This document shows positions 7,675-16,044 of a DNA stretch of 38,244 nucleotides, one piece after another. This DNA is from Candidatus Helarchaeota archaeon (GTDB lineage Archaea; Asgardarchaeota; Lokiarchaeia; Helarchaeales; HEL-GB-A). Position 1 is the stretch's first letter. Each line of letters starts with the position of its first letter. The notes under the pieces were generated by a model. That model searched no databases. It worked only from the letters and a program-made list of their open reading frames with translations, and was not told the origin of the DNA. The stretch spans positions 1-38,244 of the forward strand of contig JABXJT010000048.1 in the NCBI GenBank assembly GCA_013375455.1, given 5' to 3'. A program made the translations under genes and the position numbers.

Positions 7675-8868
7675 ATGGGCTCAAAGAAATTACAGGTAGC
7701 CATGGTCGGCTGTGGACGGATTTCAACCTTGAATGCCCTAGGATATTTGAATAATCCAGATGCGGAGATTTATGCAGCAGTTGATAAGAAGCGAGGTAGA
7801 GCACGGAAAGTCGCTGAAGATTGGGGTGCAAAAGTTATATATAAAGATTTCAACGAAGCCCTAAAGGATGACAATATTGATATTGTTGAAATTTTGACCC
7901 CTCACAAGTCGCATGCTGCTTTAACAATTGCTGCCTGTGAAGCAGGCAAACATGTAAGTCTTCAAAAGCCCCCTGCACTACGTTTAAGTGAAATGGACGC
8001 CATGATAGATGCTGCTAGAAAGAACCACGTCAAATTTAAGGTCTTTGAAAACTACCGATTCCATCCGCCCTATGTCCGTGCCATGGAGTTAATTAAAGAA
8101 GGCGTGATCGGCGATGTTTGGGTTGTAAATTATCGCATGTGGAATTCGATCAAATCTCTTTCTAGCTGGCAGGTTCCCCTTTTGACTTGGTATTGGCGCA
8201 TTAAAGAAGACCAAAATTATAGATTGCCACATCTTTTCGATGATGGATATCACAAGCATTCTGTCATCCGAATGTTTTTGAATCGCCCGGTCAAAAGTGT
8301 TAGAGCTTGGGTGGGTGGTTATCGAATATATAAGATTATCAAAGCTGACTTCCCTGCAGTCATTTTATACCTGACAAAATCCTCGGCGAAATATGGGATT
8401 TGGAATACCTCCGTCTCACACAAACTTCCAATCCACTCTGATTATTATGGGTGCGATGAATTTGTAGAAATTCAAGGATCGAAGGGCATCATCTTTATAA
8501 ATGGGTGTACTGGGAACATGTTTGTCGGGTGTGAGTGTGGGGGTCCAGGTGCACCTGGACTTTATTGGATTGATCCGGAGGGAAACTGGCATAGCGAATG
8601 TGATATGGAAACTAACTGGAAATGGAGTTTTATTAATAGCACCAAACACTTTGTCGAAGCGATAAAAAATGACACCGAGCCCATTCTTTCAGGAAAAGAT
8701 GCCCGCGAGGTTCTACAAATCTCCTTGGCCATTGTGAAATCGATACGGTCGAATTTTCAGGAGGTACAAGTGAAATCTATTGTAGATGGTGTTGATGACC
8801 TTGCTGAGTTACCTCCTGGAGAAGATGAAATTGAAATAGAAAGTTTTGATGAGGCTGCGTTTATATGA
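7675..8868 (+). CDS. Gfo/Idh/MocA-family NAD(P)-dependent oxidoreductase
   Basis: Sugar- or cyclitol-type dehydrogenase. The N-terminal Rossmann fold has VGCGRIS (11-17), and the second beta-alpha unit ends in AAVDKKRGRA. The family's catalytic-lysine motif EKP appears as QKP (Lys98), keeping the lysine but replacing the preceding Glu. The C-terminal half is the usual alpha/beta substrate domain, giving a normal 397 residues. The start is an ATG at 7675. Two copies of GTTTGTAAA (7641-7649, 7666-7674) lie just before it. The gene overlaps the next by four bases (ATGA), implying translational coupling with the DUF362 protein. Substrate unknown. Confidence 0.9.
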   Translation: MGSKKLQVAMVGCGRISTLNALGYLNNPDAEIYAAVDKKRGRARKVAEDWGAKVIYKDFNEALKDDNIDIVEILTPHKSHAALTIAACEAGKHVSLQKPPALRLSEMDAMIDAARKNHVKFKVFENYRFHPPYVRAMELIKEGVIGDVWVVNYRMWNSIKSLSSWQVPLLTWYWRIKEDQNYRLPHLFDDGYHKHSVIRMFLNRPVKSVRAWVGGYRIYKIIKADFPAVILYLTKSSAKYGIWNTSVSHKLPIHSDYYGCDEFVEIQGSKGIIFINGCTGNMFVGCECGGPGAPGLYWIDPEGNWHSECDMETNWKWSFINSTKHFVEAIKNDTEPILSGKDAREVLQISLAIVKSIRSNFQEVQVKSIVDGVDDLAELPPGEDEIEIESFDEAAFI

Positions 8869-10022
8869 GTGAAATATATTATACAGACCCCCGCGCTGAT
8901 ATCCCACTCTCGGAAGTGGCGCAAGGACGTGCTTCGTTCTTTCGGCCCGAGTACAGTTTAGTCAATAAAATGGAGAAGCTGATTCAGAAAAGTGGTATCT
9001 TTGATATTGTGGAAAAGGACGATCAAGTTGCCGTGAAGATGCATTGGGGCACTTTCGCTACCACCCGGACTATCCGAAGCATTTTCATCCGGAAAGTCGT
9101 GGAACTGCTCAATGAAAAAGGAGCGTATGTCTTCATTACTGAAAGTGCTGGTTTAGGCATAGGTAAACCTAGATGCTATGGAATTGGTCGTTTGAGAGCA
9201 GCACAAGTAGCTGGTTACACTTTTGAAACCTGCTTGGCTCCTTTAATTCCCGCAGATGGATTACAAGGATTTGACCATGAACTCGTAAAAATCGATGGTT
9301 TACAACTGAAAGAGGTCTATGTGGCCAAAAGAATCGCCGAGGCAGATAAAGTCATCTCATGCGCACACGTGAAAGGCCACCCCCGAGGAGGTATTGGAGG
9401 CGCGATTAAAAATATAGGAGTTGGATGTGTTGCCAAACCATCGAAATACATGATCCATTTTTATGATGATACGCCCCAGATTGACCAATCCAAATGCGAC
9501 AAATGTGGAAAATGCCGGGAAGTGTGCCCTGCGGGCGCCATTACTGACGGGTATTCCATTATTCCTGAACTCTGCAAAGATTATCGGTGTCTTGGTTGTA
9601 ACGAAGTCTGTCGCGATAAAGGAGCCATCCCCTTAAGATGGACCGGTGGCACTGATACTCCCATACGAATTGCTGACTCGGCTAAGGCGGTTATCGAAAC
9701 TGTAGGTCCCGAAAATATGTCATATCTCAATTTTGTTTTGGACGTGGCACCTGTTTGCGATTGTGTTCCTTATTCCGACTTGCCCATCGTGCCCGACATT
9801 GGGATTCTGGCCGGTACTGATCCTGTCGCCATTGATAAGGCAAGCCTTGATTTAATCAACCAGAGCCCTATTATCCCAACATCCATCCTCACTGAGGCGG
9901 TTGAGGATAAATTTGCCGCCGTCTATGCGGAGAGCTTCCAATGTGACCCCAATTACATAATTGAAGCCGCCCAGAAACTTCAGCTAGGGAATCCTAAGTA
10001 TTCCCTCCAAAAACTTTTATAG
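8865..10022 (+). CDS. DUF362 domain protein with inserted ferredoxin motif
   Basis: A 385-residue DUF362-family iron-sulfur protein. The N-terminal half carries the family signature region (KMHWGTFATTRTIRS, then CAHVKGHPRGGIGGAIKN). From about residue 211 follow ferredoxin-like cysteines, CDKCGKCREVCPAG, then CLGCNEVC, enough for one or two Fe-S clusters. After these the DUF362 fold resumes. It is coupled by an ATGA overlap to the Gfo/Idh gene, suggesting that the two act on the same pathway. The family's reaction is not established, so no activity is assigned. It converges with the peroxiredoxin gene, overlapping by six bases at the 3' ends. Confidence 0.85.
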   Translation: MSEIYYTDPRADIPLSEVAQGRASFFRPEYSLVNKMEKLIQKSGIFDIVEKDDQVAVKMHWGTFATTRTIRSIFIRKVVELLNEKGAYVFITESAGLGIGKPRCYGIGRLRAAQVAGYTFETCLAPLIPADGLQGFDHELVKIDGLQLKEVYVAKRIAEADKVISCAHVKGHPRGGIGGAIKNIGVGCVAKPSKYMIHFYDDTPQIDQSKCDKCGKCREVCPAGAITDGYSIIPELCKDYRCLGCNEVCRDKGAIPLRWTGGTDTPIRIADSAKAVIETVGPENMSYLNFVLDVAPVCDCVPYSDLPIVPDIGILAGTDPVAIDKASLDLINQSPIIPTSILTEAVEDKFAAVYAESFQCDPNYIIEAAQKLQLGNPKYSLQKLL

Positions 10023-10484
10023 TTTCTCTAAAACTTCAAATATTTCCTTATTTTTTGGAATATCTCTTAAGTCCTCCCCATAATAAGCCCATCTAATTAA
10101 TTCCTCTCTATCTACTACCAAGACTGCCGGTAATCTTCCCAATTTAAAAATCTTAACTTCTTGGTGCAACATTCGCACGACTTCATGAGTTTTATCAAAA
10201 TAGATTGGGAAGGCTTCCTTTGCATAGCGAAGCTCTAATCGCCGGGCATTCTCAAATCGGTCTGCGGTTATGGCATAGATTTCGGCATTCAATTGCTTAA
10301 ACTTATCAATTTCTTTTCCTAAACGAAAAACTTGAGATTGACAGAAAGGATCCATGAGTCCCCTTAGAAGAACAATAATAATATTTTTTCCCTTAAATTC
10401 CCTGATATTAATCCTATCTCCCCTTGAATTCGGTAACGAAAACTCTGGAATTTCAGTCCCAACCATCTTAAATTTATCTTTCAT
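10017..10484 (-). CDS. Peroxiredoxin-like (AhpC/TSA family) protein
   Basis: Thioredoxin-fold protein of the AhpC/TSA family, expected to reduce peroxides. FSLPNSRGDRINIREFKGKNIIIVLLRG is the family N-terminus (given here in part: FSLPNSRGD). The likely active Cys is 48 in DPFCQSQ, and no second resolving Cys is visible, so it would be a one-Cys type. The proline before the cysteine is kept, but the Thr usually three residues before the Cys is replaced. The ATG at 10484 is chosen because GGGTGA precedes it at a good distance; a GTG at 10493 would add three residues. 155 residues is a normal length. Confidence 0.8.
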   Translation of the reverse strand: MKDKFKMVGTEIPEFSLPNSRGDRINIREFKGKNIIIVLLRGLMDPFCQSQVFRLGKEIDKFKQLNAEIYAITADRFENARRLELRYAKEAFPIYFDKTHEVVRMLHQEVKIFKLGRLPAVLVVDREELIRWAYYGEDLRDIPKNKEIFEVLEKL

Positions 10485-10614
10485 AAGGCTCACCCTTGCA
10501 TATAGTTATTTCTAATTACTAATAAATAAATTATTACAAGAAAAAGAGGTGATTTGATTAACTCATACATTACATTACAATAATTATTTATAATCATTCA
10601 TAGATTTACTCCTT

Positions 10615-11349
10615 ATGTCTGATTCAGATCAAGAAATCGATTATGAAGGGTTTAAAGGGGCTGGCGGTCCGAGAGCGCCCCCTCCACAGAAGCCAAATAC
10701 GAATCCCACAAGACAACGGCTAATATTACTGGCTCTCTCCCCTATCATGGTAACCGTAGTTCTGATTATTTTCAGTTTCCCCTTTAATTTAGAGGGAACG
10801 TTTGTTCCGCATATTATCGGTGCTTTATGCGCTGGAATTACCATTGCTATCTATGACTGGATCATCGAAGCGTATGCTTATGTAAAAGGGCTTTGGTTCT
10901 GTTATGGCGGCTACCAAAAAGTCGGGAAACTCGATTTTAAGCATGTCCCAATTGATATGATCATTGGATTTATTGCAGTGGGCTTTGGCCTTTCAATCGG
11001 CACCTATTTTCCACAACTATTTCGGTATTGGGGATGGCACTCTTGGTTTCCAGTTGCTGATCCCACGTTTGATCTTCTTTGGATTCCAGGAATATTAGTA
11101 GGAGCGTCTCTATATGGTTCATTTTCCGACTTTCGAGCTAAAAGATCAGGAGTTTGGATGAATGGTCCCACGTGGTCTTTTTGGAAATGTGCGTTTTATG
11201 CATGGTTACCAATGTTAACAACTGGAATAGTAGTCGATCGGTTTATAGTTTATTTCTGGACAAATCCAGTAGGGCTTGCCCTATCTATTTTGATACCATT
11301 TCTCACTCTGGGTATCATTGTTATATTCCTGATCAAAAAGGTCCTTTAA
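10615..11349 (+). CDS. Multi-pass membrane protein, unknown function
   Basis: A 244-residue protein. The first 35 residues are acidic and Pro-rich (GGPRAPPPQKPNTNPT) and would be cytoplasmic. About six hydrophobic segments follow (near 38-56, 66-85, 112-130, 148-166, 188-208 and 218-241). Several Trp-rich loops (RYWGWHSWFP) sit between helices. The family was not recognised. It stands alone between two minus-strand genes and overlaps the end of the UroD-family gene by four bases. Confidence 0.75.
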   Translation: MSDSDQEIDYEGFKGAGGPRAPPPQKPNTNPTRQRLILLALSPIMVTVVLIIFSFPFNLEGTFVPHIIGALCAGITIAIYDWIIEAYAYVKGLWFCYGGYQKVGKLDFKHVPIDMIIGFIAVGFGLSIGTYFPQLFRYWGWHSWFPVADPTFDLLWIPGILVGASLYGSFSDFRAKRSGVWMNGPTWSFWKCAFYAWLPMLTTGIVVDRFIVYFWTNPVGLALSILIPFLTLGIIVIFLIKKVL

Positions 11350-12632
11350 TACTTACCGTAGTAATGAATGGCTTTACTAATGGCACGAACATTCTTCACG
11401 TTGACGCCCCAATGCAACCCGTTATCACAAGCGGCAACATAACCTCCCCCTTCTTTATAAGCTTTCATTACTCTTGCCACCATTCTGTAGACCTCTTGAG
11501 ATGTTTTTGCGTATTGTGCTACATTGTAACAAGAAATTCCCCCAACGATGCATAATTTATGTCCATATTGTTTCTTGATTTCAACCGGATCATTTACATC
11601 CGCTTGGAACCCGTGCATGGCATCAATGCCGCTTTCGACAATCGCATCCATAAAGTCCCATGGTTTATCTTTACGAGCAATCTTCATGCGCCCATCTGTA
11701 TGAAAAATAACTTTTACATCGTGCTTATGAGATGCAGCCACTAATTTTTTGAGCCGCGGCGTATAAATTTTTCGATATAATTCGGCTGGGATCATCGGAC
11801 CGTGATTGACAGAACAATCTTCATATATCATAATTACCGGCAGTCCGATTTCTGCGATATGTTCTACGAAAATAGAAACAAAATTGACTAATTCATCTAG
11901 AACATTCAAATAAGGTCCAGAGTTTGTTTTTGCCTCTTTTCTCAAAACTCTGAAAAATTGGCTCATATTTGTAATTCCAAATATTTCATGCCACGTTTCA
12001 AATAATCCCATGATACCAGGAATTAATAATTTCTTCTCTCCAAACTTATTTCGTAATTTTTTTAGAAACGGTATGCTCCCATCAAAGTCATAATTTTGCA
12101 TTGATTCAATATATTTTTCCATTTGCGTTTCTGGATCGGGATAATAAACACCTGCTATCCGGATATTGGCCCATTCATCGATATCATGCAAAATATATCC
12201 TTCATTTACAAGGTATCGTTTCCCTTTCTTTGTAGTCCATCCACGCATGATTGGCCCAGGAAGACCGAAGATATTCGTGCCATCTACATCCAATCGAAAA
12301 ATGGTAGAAAGATAATTTTTGAGCGCGAAGTAAGCAAATTTATAAGAGGTGGGCTGCTCAAGAAAACTTCCTGCAATAGCATCTAGATTTAAAACTTTCC
12401 GAAGGATAGTTTTTGATTTTGAAGGGGCGAGGTTTAATTTTTCCCGGCTGGCTTGAACTATTTCCTCATAGAAACGCGATTTATCCACCCAGTTTTTCAA
12501 TCTATTTGGCCAATAATCTTGACGGACGAGAAATTGAGCTAGAGTATAAGGGTCCATTCCCATTTCATAATAGGGAACCCGGTCCGGTTGCCTTCCCTCC
12601 AAGGCGGTTAAGAATCGCTCAACTGAATTCAA
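11346..12632 (-). CDS. Uroporphyrinogen decarboxylase (UroD)-superfamily protein
   Basis: A 428-residue UroD-fold TIM barrel. Family features are RFLTALEGRQPDRVPYYEMG at the N-terminus, YEDCSVNHGPMIPAELYRK, then KVIFHTDG, GIDAMHGFQ and CIVGGIS. In zinc-dependent corrinoid methyltransferases of this superfamily the corresponding HxC supplies zinc ligands; here it is His311-Thr-Asp313, while Cys402 remains, so a MtaA-like methyl transfer is uncertain. The start is TTG at 12632 with GGAGG seven bases upstream; it overlaps the kinase stop (TTGA). As the last gene of the dehydrogenase-kinase operon, it may act on the same carbon substrate. True heme synthesis is unlikely given the context. Confidence 0.85.
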   Translation of the reverse strand: MNSVERFLTALEGRQPDRVPYYEMGMDPYTLAQFLVRQDYWPNRLKNWVDKSRFYEEIVQASREKLNLAPSKSKTILRKVLNLDAIAGSFLEQPTSYKFAYFALKNYLSTIFRLDVDGTNIFGLPGPIMRGWTTKKGKRYLVNEGYILHDIDEWANIRIAGVYYPDPETQMEKYIESMQNYDFDGSIPFLKKLRNKFGEKKLLIPGIMGLFETWHEIFGITNMSQFFRVLRKEAKTNSGPYLNVLDELVNFVSIFVEHIAEIGLPVIMIYEDCSVNHGPMIPAELYRKIYTPRLKKLVAASHKHDVKVIFHTDGRMKIARKDKPWDFMDAIVESGIDAMHGFQADVNDPVEIKKQYGHKLCIVGGISCYNVAQYAKTSQEVYRMVARVMKAYKEGGGYVAACDNGLHWGVNVKNVRAISKAIHYYGKY

Positions 12633-14173
12633 GCAATTTCCTCCTGATTAACTATTTTAAAGAGATCCACGAAAGAATCCTTCAATATTTCGTAAATCCT
12701 GCGAAATAATTCATAATATTTTTGATATTTATCATGATTTTTAGGGATGGGTTCAGTGCGTTCCCCCTTTGGAATCCAATTTTTTACTACGCGGGCATCA
12801 TCAAAAATTCCAACACCGATGCCTGCTAATATTGCATCTCCAAGGGGTGCGCCTCCCGTTTCTGCAATATAGAGTTGCGGGATCCCCATAATATCACTAA
12901 TAATTTGTCGCCAAAGCGGGCTTCGCGCACCCCCATTCACGGCTGCAATTTCATGAATGGAAATTCCCAGCGAAGTGACGATTTCGACGATATGGTTTAA
13001 AGCATACCCAATACCTTCGAGTGCAGCTCGATACATGTGGGCTTTCGTATGAAAGGGGGTAATTCCTAAATAGACGCCACGGGCATATACATCCCAAATC
13101 GGAGTTCGCTCCCCCATAAAATATGGTAGGAGAATTAGCCCGTCAGATCCGATCGGTAGTTTAGATGCTTGCTCATCCAAAATCTGATAAACTGGCTGCC
13201 TCTTTTCTTCAGCTTTAAGCTTTTCAAAATCACCTAATGTATCTCGGAACCATTGCAATACCCCACCTGCATAGATTGACCCTAATGTGAGATACTTTCC
13301 CTCAACTACGTGGCTTGTATTGAGTAATCGGACATCAAAAAGTGGTGAACTGAGAGGCATTAGGATATTTCCTGCAGTACCTAACATCTCACACGCCTCT
13401 CCTTCCTCAATTACACCAACTCCCAATGTACTACAAGCGAAATCTCCCCCTCCTGTAACTAAAGGAGTTCCCTTTCTCAGCCCAGTCCGTTTTGCGCCTT
13501 TTTCCGTAATTTCTCCTATAATTTTATGTGAATCATATAATTCTGGAAGTAAATCAATGGGGATTCCCATTGCTTCACAAATCTCTTCTGACCATTGCCT
13601 TTTCTGAATATCATAGCACGGTGTGCAAAGACCAGCCACCGAATGGTCAGCAACAATGCTATCCGTCAAGTGATAAACCACATAATTGCTTCCTAAGAGA
13701 ATTTTCTCCGCTTTTTCAAAAAGTCCAGGTTCATTTCTTCGAAACCAAAGAAATTTGGGACCACCGAAATATGCGTCGATTTGGTTACCACCAATCTTGG
13801 AGCATTTTTCAAGGCCAATTTCAGTTTTTAACCAAGTACATTCAGCTTCGCTTCTTCGATCGATCCATATTATGGCTGGACGAATCGGAGAACCTTTTGC
13901 ATCAATTGGCACGCAATTGGGAGTTAAACCACTAATGCTTACCCCTATGACCTCTGTTACTTTGGATTTTTTTAATATCTCTTTAATACAAATGATGGTC
14001 GCATTCAACCAATCATCCGGATTCTCCTCTGCCCACGTTGGTTTTGGATAATGAATCGAATAGTCTTGGCTGGCACTTGCGACTAATTGCCCTTCATCTG
14101 AATAGAGGCAAGCTTTAGTTGAAGACGTTCCGATGTCAATACCAAGCAAAAAAGAACTAGACCCTAACCCCAT
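12629..14173 (-). CDS. FGGY-family carbohydrate kinase (xylulokinase-like)
   Basis: ATP-dependent sugar kinase of the ASKHA fold, 514 residues, a full-length FGGY protein. The phosphate-1 loop is GIDIGTSSTK (11-20), the catalytic base is probably Asp244 in TGGGDFACST, and the C-terminal adenosine region is AAVNGGARSPLWRQIISDIM followed by AETGGAPLGDAILAG. It resembles xylulokinases most, but substrate assignment inside this family from sequence alone is unreliable. GGGGA precedes the ATG. It sits 18 bases after the dehydrogenase gene and overlaps the UroD gene by four bases, so the three are one operon; an oxidised polyol (a ketose) made by the dehydrogenase would be its logical substrate. 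Confidence 0.9.
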   Translation of the reverse strand: MGLGSSSFLLGIDIGTSSTKACLYSDEGQLVASASQDYSIHYPKPTWAEENPDDWLNATIICIKEILKKSKVTEVIGVSISGLTPNCVPIDAKGSPIRPAIIWIDRRSEAECTWLKTEIGLEKCSKIGGNQIDAYFGGPKFLWFRRNEPGLFEKAEKILLGSNYVVYHLTDSIVADHSVAGLCTPCYDIQKRQWSEEICEAMGIPIDLLPELYDSHKIIGEITEKGAKRTGLRKGTPLVTGGGDFACSTLGVGVIEEGEACEMLGTAGNILMPLSSPLFDVRLLNTSHVVEGKYLTLGSIYAGGVLQWFRDTLGDFEKLKAEEKRQPVYQILDEQASKLPIGSDGLILLPYFMGERTPIWDVYARGVYLGITPFHTKAHMYRAALEGIGYALNHIVEIVTSLGISIHEIAAVNGGARSPLWRQIISDIMGIPQLYIAETGGAPLGDAILAGIGVGIFDDARVVKNWIPKGERTEPIPKNHDKYQKYYELFRRIYEILKDSFVDLFKIVNQEEIA

Positions 14174-14191
14174 TTTATATTCCCCTATAAC

Positions 14192-15307
14192 TTATTCGGG
14201 TGCAATCACTGCCTTGATTATTTCCTTTCCATCCAGAATTTTATCTCCTGCCATTGCTTTGAAAGCATCTTCTAAACGTTCTAGAGGTAACCGATGCGTG
14301 ATCATTTTACCAACAGGGTACTTCCTCAATTCGAGGACTTGTAACGCTCTGATAAAATCGTCTGGAAGGCTAGACCAGGATCCCACGACTGTAGCCATCT
14401 TAGCACAAATATCCGTGCTAGGATTAATTTCAACGCTACCAGTATCCGTGAAATGTCCCAATTCACAGAATCGACCGCCATAGCGTAGATATTGGAATCC
14501 TTCTTTAAAAGCAACAGGAACTCCTGCGCATTCACAAATGAGATCGACTCCCAATCCTTGCCTAGTTTGCTCCTTGACCATTTTAACACGGTCTTCTAGA
14601 CTTTTTACCTCAGTGATATTAATTGTGAGATCGGACCCAAACTCCTCTGCTAGCTTTAACCTGTCTTTCTGGGTTCCTATTATGAAAATCTTACTAACCC
14701 CAGCCTCTTTTGTCACCATCATCGTAAGCAGTCCAATTGCCCCATCTCCTTGCACGAGCGCAATATCTCCGACCGTTACTCCCACCCGTTTCATCCCACT
14801 CACAGCAATCGAAGTGGGTTCTAGCGAAACTGCCACTTCTGGTGGAAGATCAGTTTTAAGAAAACCCGTGTTTGGAATGTTCATGTGAAGGTACTCAGAA
14901 TACCCTCCAGTAAACCCTGTCTCAATGGATTGATGACCATACGCTAACGCATTAAGACATTTAGCCGGCTCCTGTAACACGGTACACGCATAACATTTGC
15001 CGCAAGTCACGAGCGGGATAATCACAATCCGATCTCCCTCTTTGACAGGTCTTCCTACATTATCGTTTTCAACGCCTTCTCCAAGGGCAACAATTTCACC
15101 AACTATTTCATGACCGAGTGGTGCAGGGAAAGGCACCACGATTCCTTCATGCCCCTGCCACATATGAATATCAGTACCACATACACCACACATTTCAACT
15201 TTCATTAATAAGGTTCCAGGTCCAGGCGGATCGGGCAAAGGCATTTCCTTAATATGAAATTTTCCACCTGCTTTCTCTAAAACGGTTGTTCTCCCGACTT
15301 TTGCCAT
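14192..15307 (-). CDS. Zinc-dependent medium-chain alcohol/polyol dehydrogenase
   Basis: A 371-residue MDR-family dehydrogenase. The catalytic zinc site is Cys43 (CGTD), His66 and Glu67 (GHE); the structural zinc site is Cys102, 105, 108 and 117. The nucleotide-binding fold follows (VQGDGAIGLLTMMVTKEAG; GxGxxG in the form GDGAIG). Length and both zinc sites are intact, typical of threonine, sorbitol or other polyol dehydrogenases. GGTGATTG precedes the ATG. It is first gene of the operon with the FGGY kinase and UroD protein; it probably oxidises a sugar alcohol or secondary alcohol with NAD(P). The substrate is inferred from context only. Confidence 0.9.
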   Translation of the reverse strand: MAKVGRTTVLEKAGGKFHIKEMPLPDPPGPGTLLMKVEMCGVCGTDIHMWQGHEGIVVPFPAPLGHEIVGEIVALGEGVENDNVGRPVKEGDRIVIIPLVTCGKCYACTVLQEPAKCLNALAYGHQSIETGFTGGYSEYLHMNIPNTGFLKTDLPPEVAVSLEPTSIAVSGMKRVGVTVGDIALVQGDGAIGLLTMMVTKEAGVSKIFIIGTQKDRLKLAEEFGSDLTINITEVKSLEDRVKMVKEQTRQGLGVDLICECAGVPVAFKEGFQYLRYGGRFCELGHFTDTGSVEINPSTDICAKMATVVGSWSSLPDDFIRALQVLELRKYPVGKMITHRLPLERLEDAFKAMAGDKILDGKEIIKAVIAPE

Positions 15308-15377
15308 TCAATCACCAAGAGAATCTATTTTTCCGAAGTAATTAGAATTATTGCATTTTACTTTTTTAAACTACAAC

Positions 15378-15959
15378 TTAAAATGGTTTGTGTTGTATAG
15401 TAAGTATTTTATAATAAATCAAATTCAAAATCCACTTAAATTCAAAATGAAACCCCTTGGTTTTGTTTTGAATAATGACCGTGATTAGATCAAGACACTC
15501 CTGAATGAACTGCTCTGTAACCATAGTTATGTCCGATAAAAACTTGGTAGTGACGAGGGGCTTGAGGTTCCAAAGAGTCGCCAGTTCTTGGGCAGCCTTG
15601 TATAGCGCGGCATTAGTTACATAAAATGGAAATCCCTCCTGCCTGTCGGCTGGGGGATCCTCCAGCACCTCGGGAATCTGCCTAAGGATTGCTTCAGCGC
15701 GGATCACCACCATTAACCTGTAGTGTAACGGACGTACTTGCCTTGACTTTAGTTCCTTCCTCATATTAGGATCTGACACGATTCTAGCCGCTACATTATG
15801 CATGTACACGTCATATTCGGATACTGTCAGCCCGCATTTCTGACAGACGTAATTAAATGGAAGATGCTTCCAGGCCGCCTTTTTTGGAGATCCAAGATCC
15901 GATACAAAAAGGGCCTTCCTAAAGCGGTGATCACATTCCCAATGCTTGTATTGTTCCAC
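15378..15959 (-). CDS. Zinc-finger protein with helical domain
   Basis: A 193-residue protein with an N-terminal Cys/His site (WECDH at residues 8-12) and YVCQKCGLTVS (CQKC at 38-41), followed by a mainly helical domain. It shares the His/Cys pair plus VCxxCGL arrangement with the 140-residue protein at 6391-6813, so the two are probably paralogues, although the bodies differ. The start is GTG at 15959, preceded by GTGAGG. It lies upstream of the alcohol dehydrogenase operon on the same strand (70-base gap) but is probably transcribed separately. A regulatory, nucleic-acid-binding role is possible but unproven. Confidence 0.65.
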   Translation of the reverse strand: MEQYKHWECDHRFRKALFVSDLGSPKKAAWKHLPFNYVCQKCGLTVSEYDVYMHNVAARIVSDPNMRKELKSRQVRPLHYRLMVVIRAEAILRQIPEVLEDPPADRQEGFPFYVTNAALYKAAQELATLWNLKPLVTTKFLSDITMVTEQFIQECLDLITVIIQNKTKGFHFEFKWILNLIYYKILTIQHKPF

Positions 15960-16044
15960 GGGACCTCACTCATCAAAACTAATAATAACAAGCATTATTA
16001 TTATTAAATTAAATTAAATAAAATAATTTAATTATGTGTTATGC

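Noticed and set aside
11346..12632. UroD-family gene as a true heme-synthesis uroporphyrinogen decarboxylase
   Set aside because: It sits in a dehydrogenase-kinase operon, is longer than HemE, and no other heme gene is near.
15980..16034. Very AT-rich stretch with repeated AAATT units, possible replication origin
   Set aside because: It is a short divergent promoter spacer with only one small TAATAAT/ATTATTA stem. No origin-binding boxes or Cdc6/Orc1 gene are seen.
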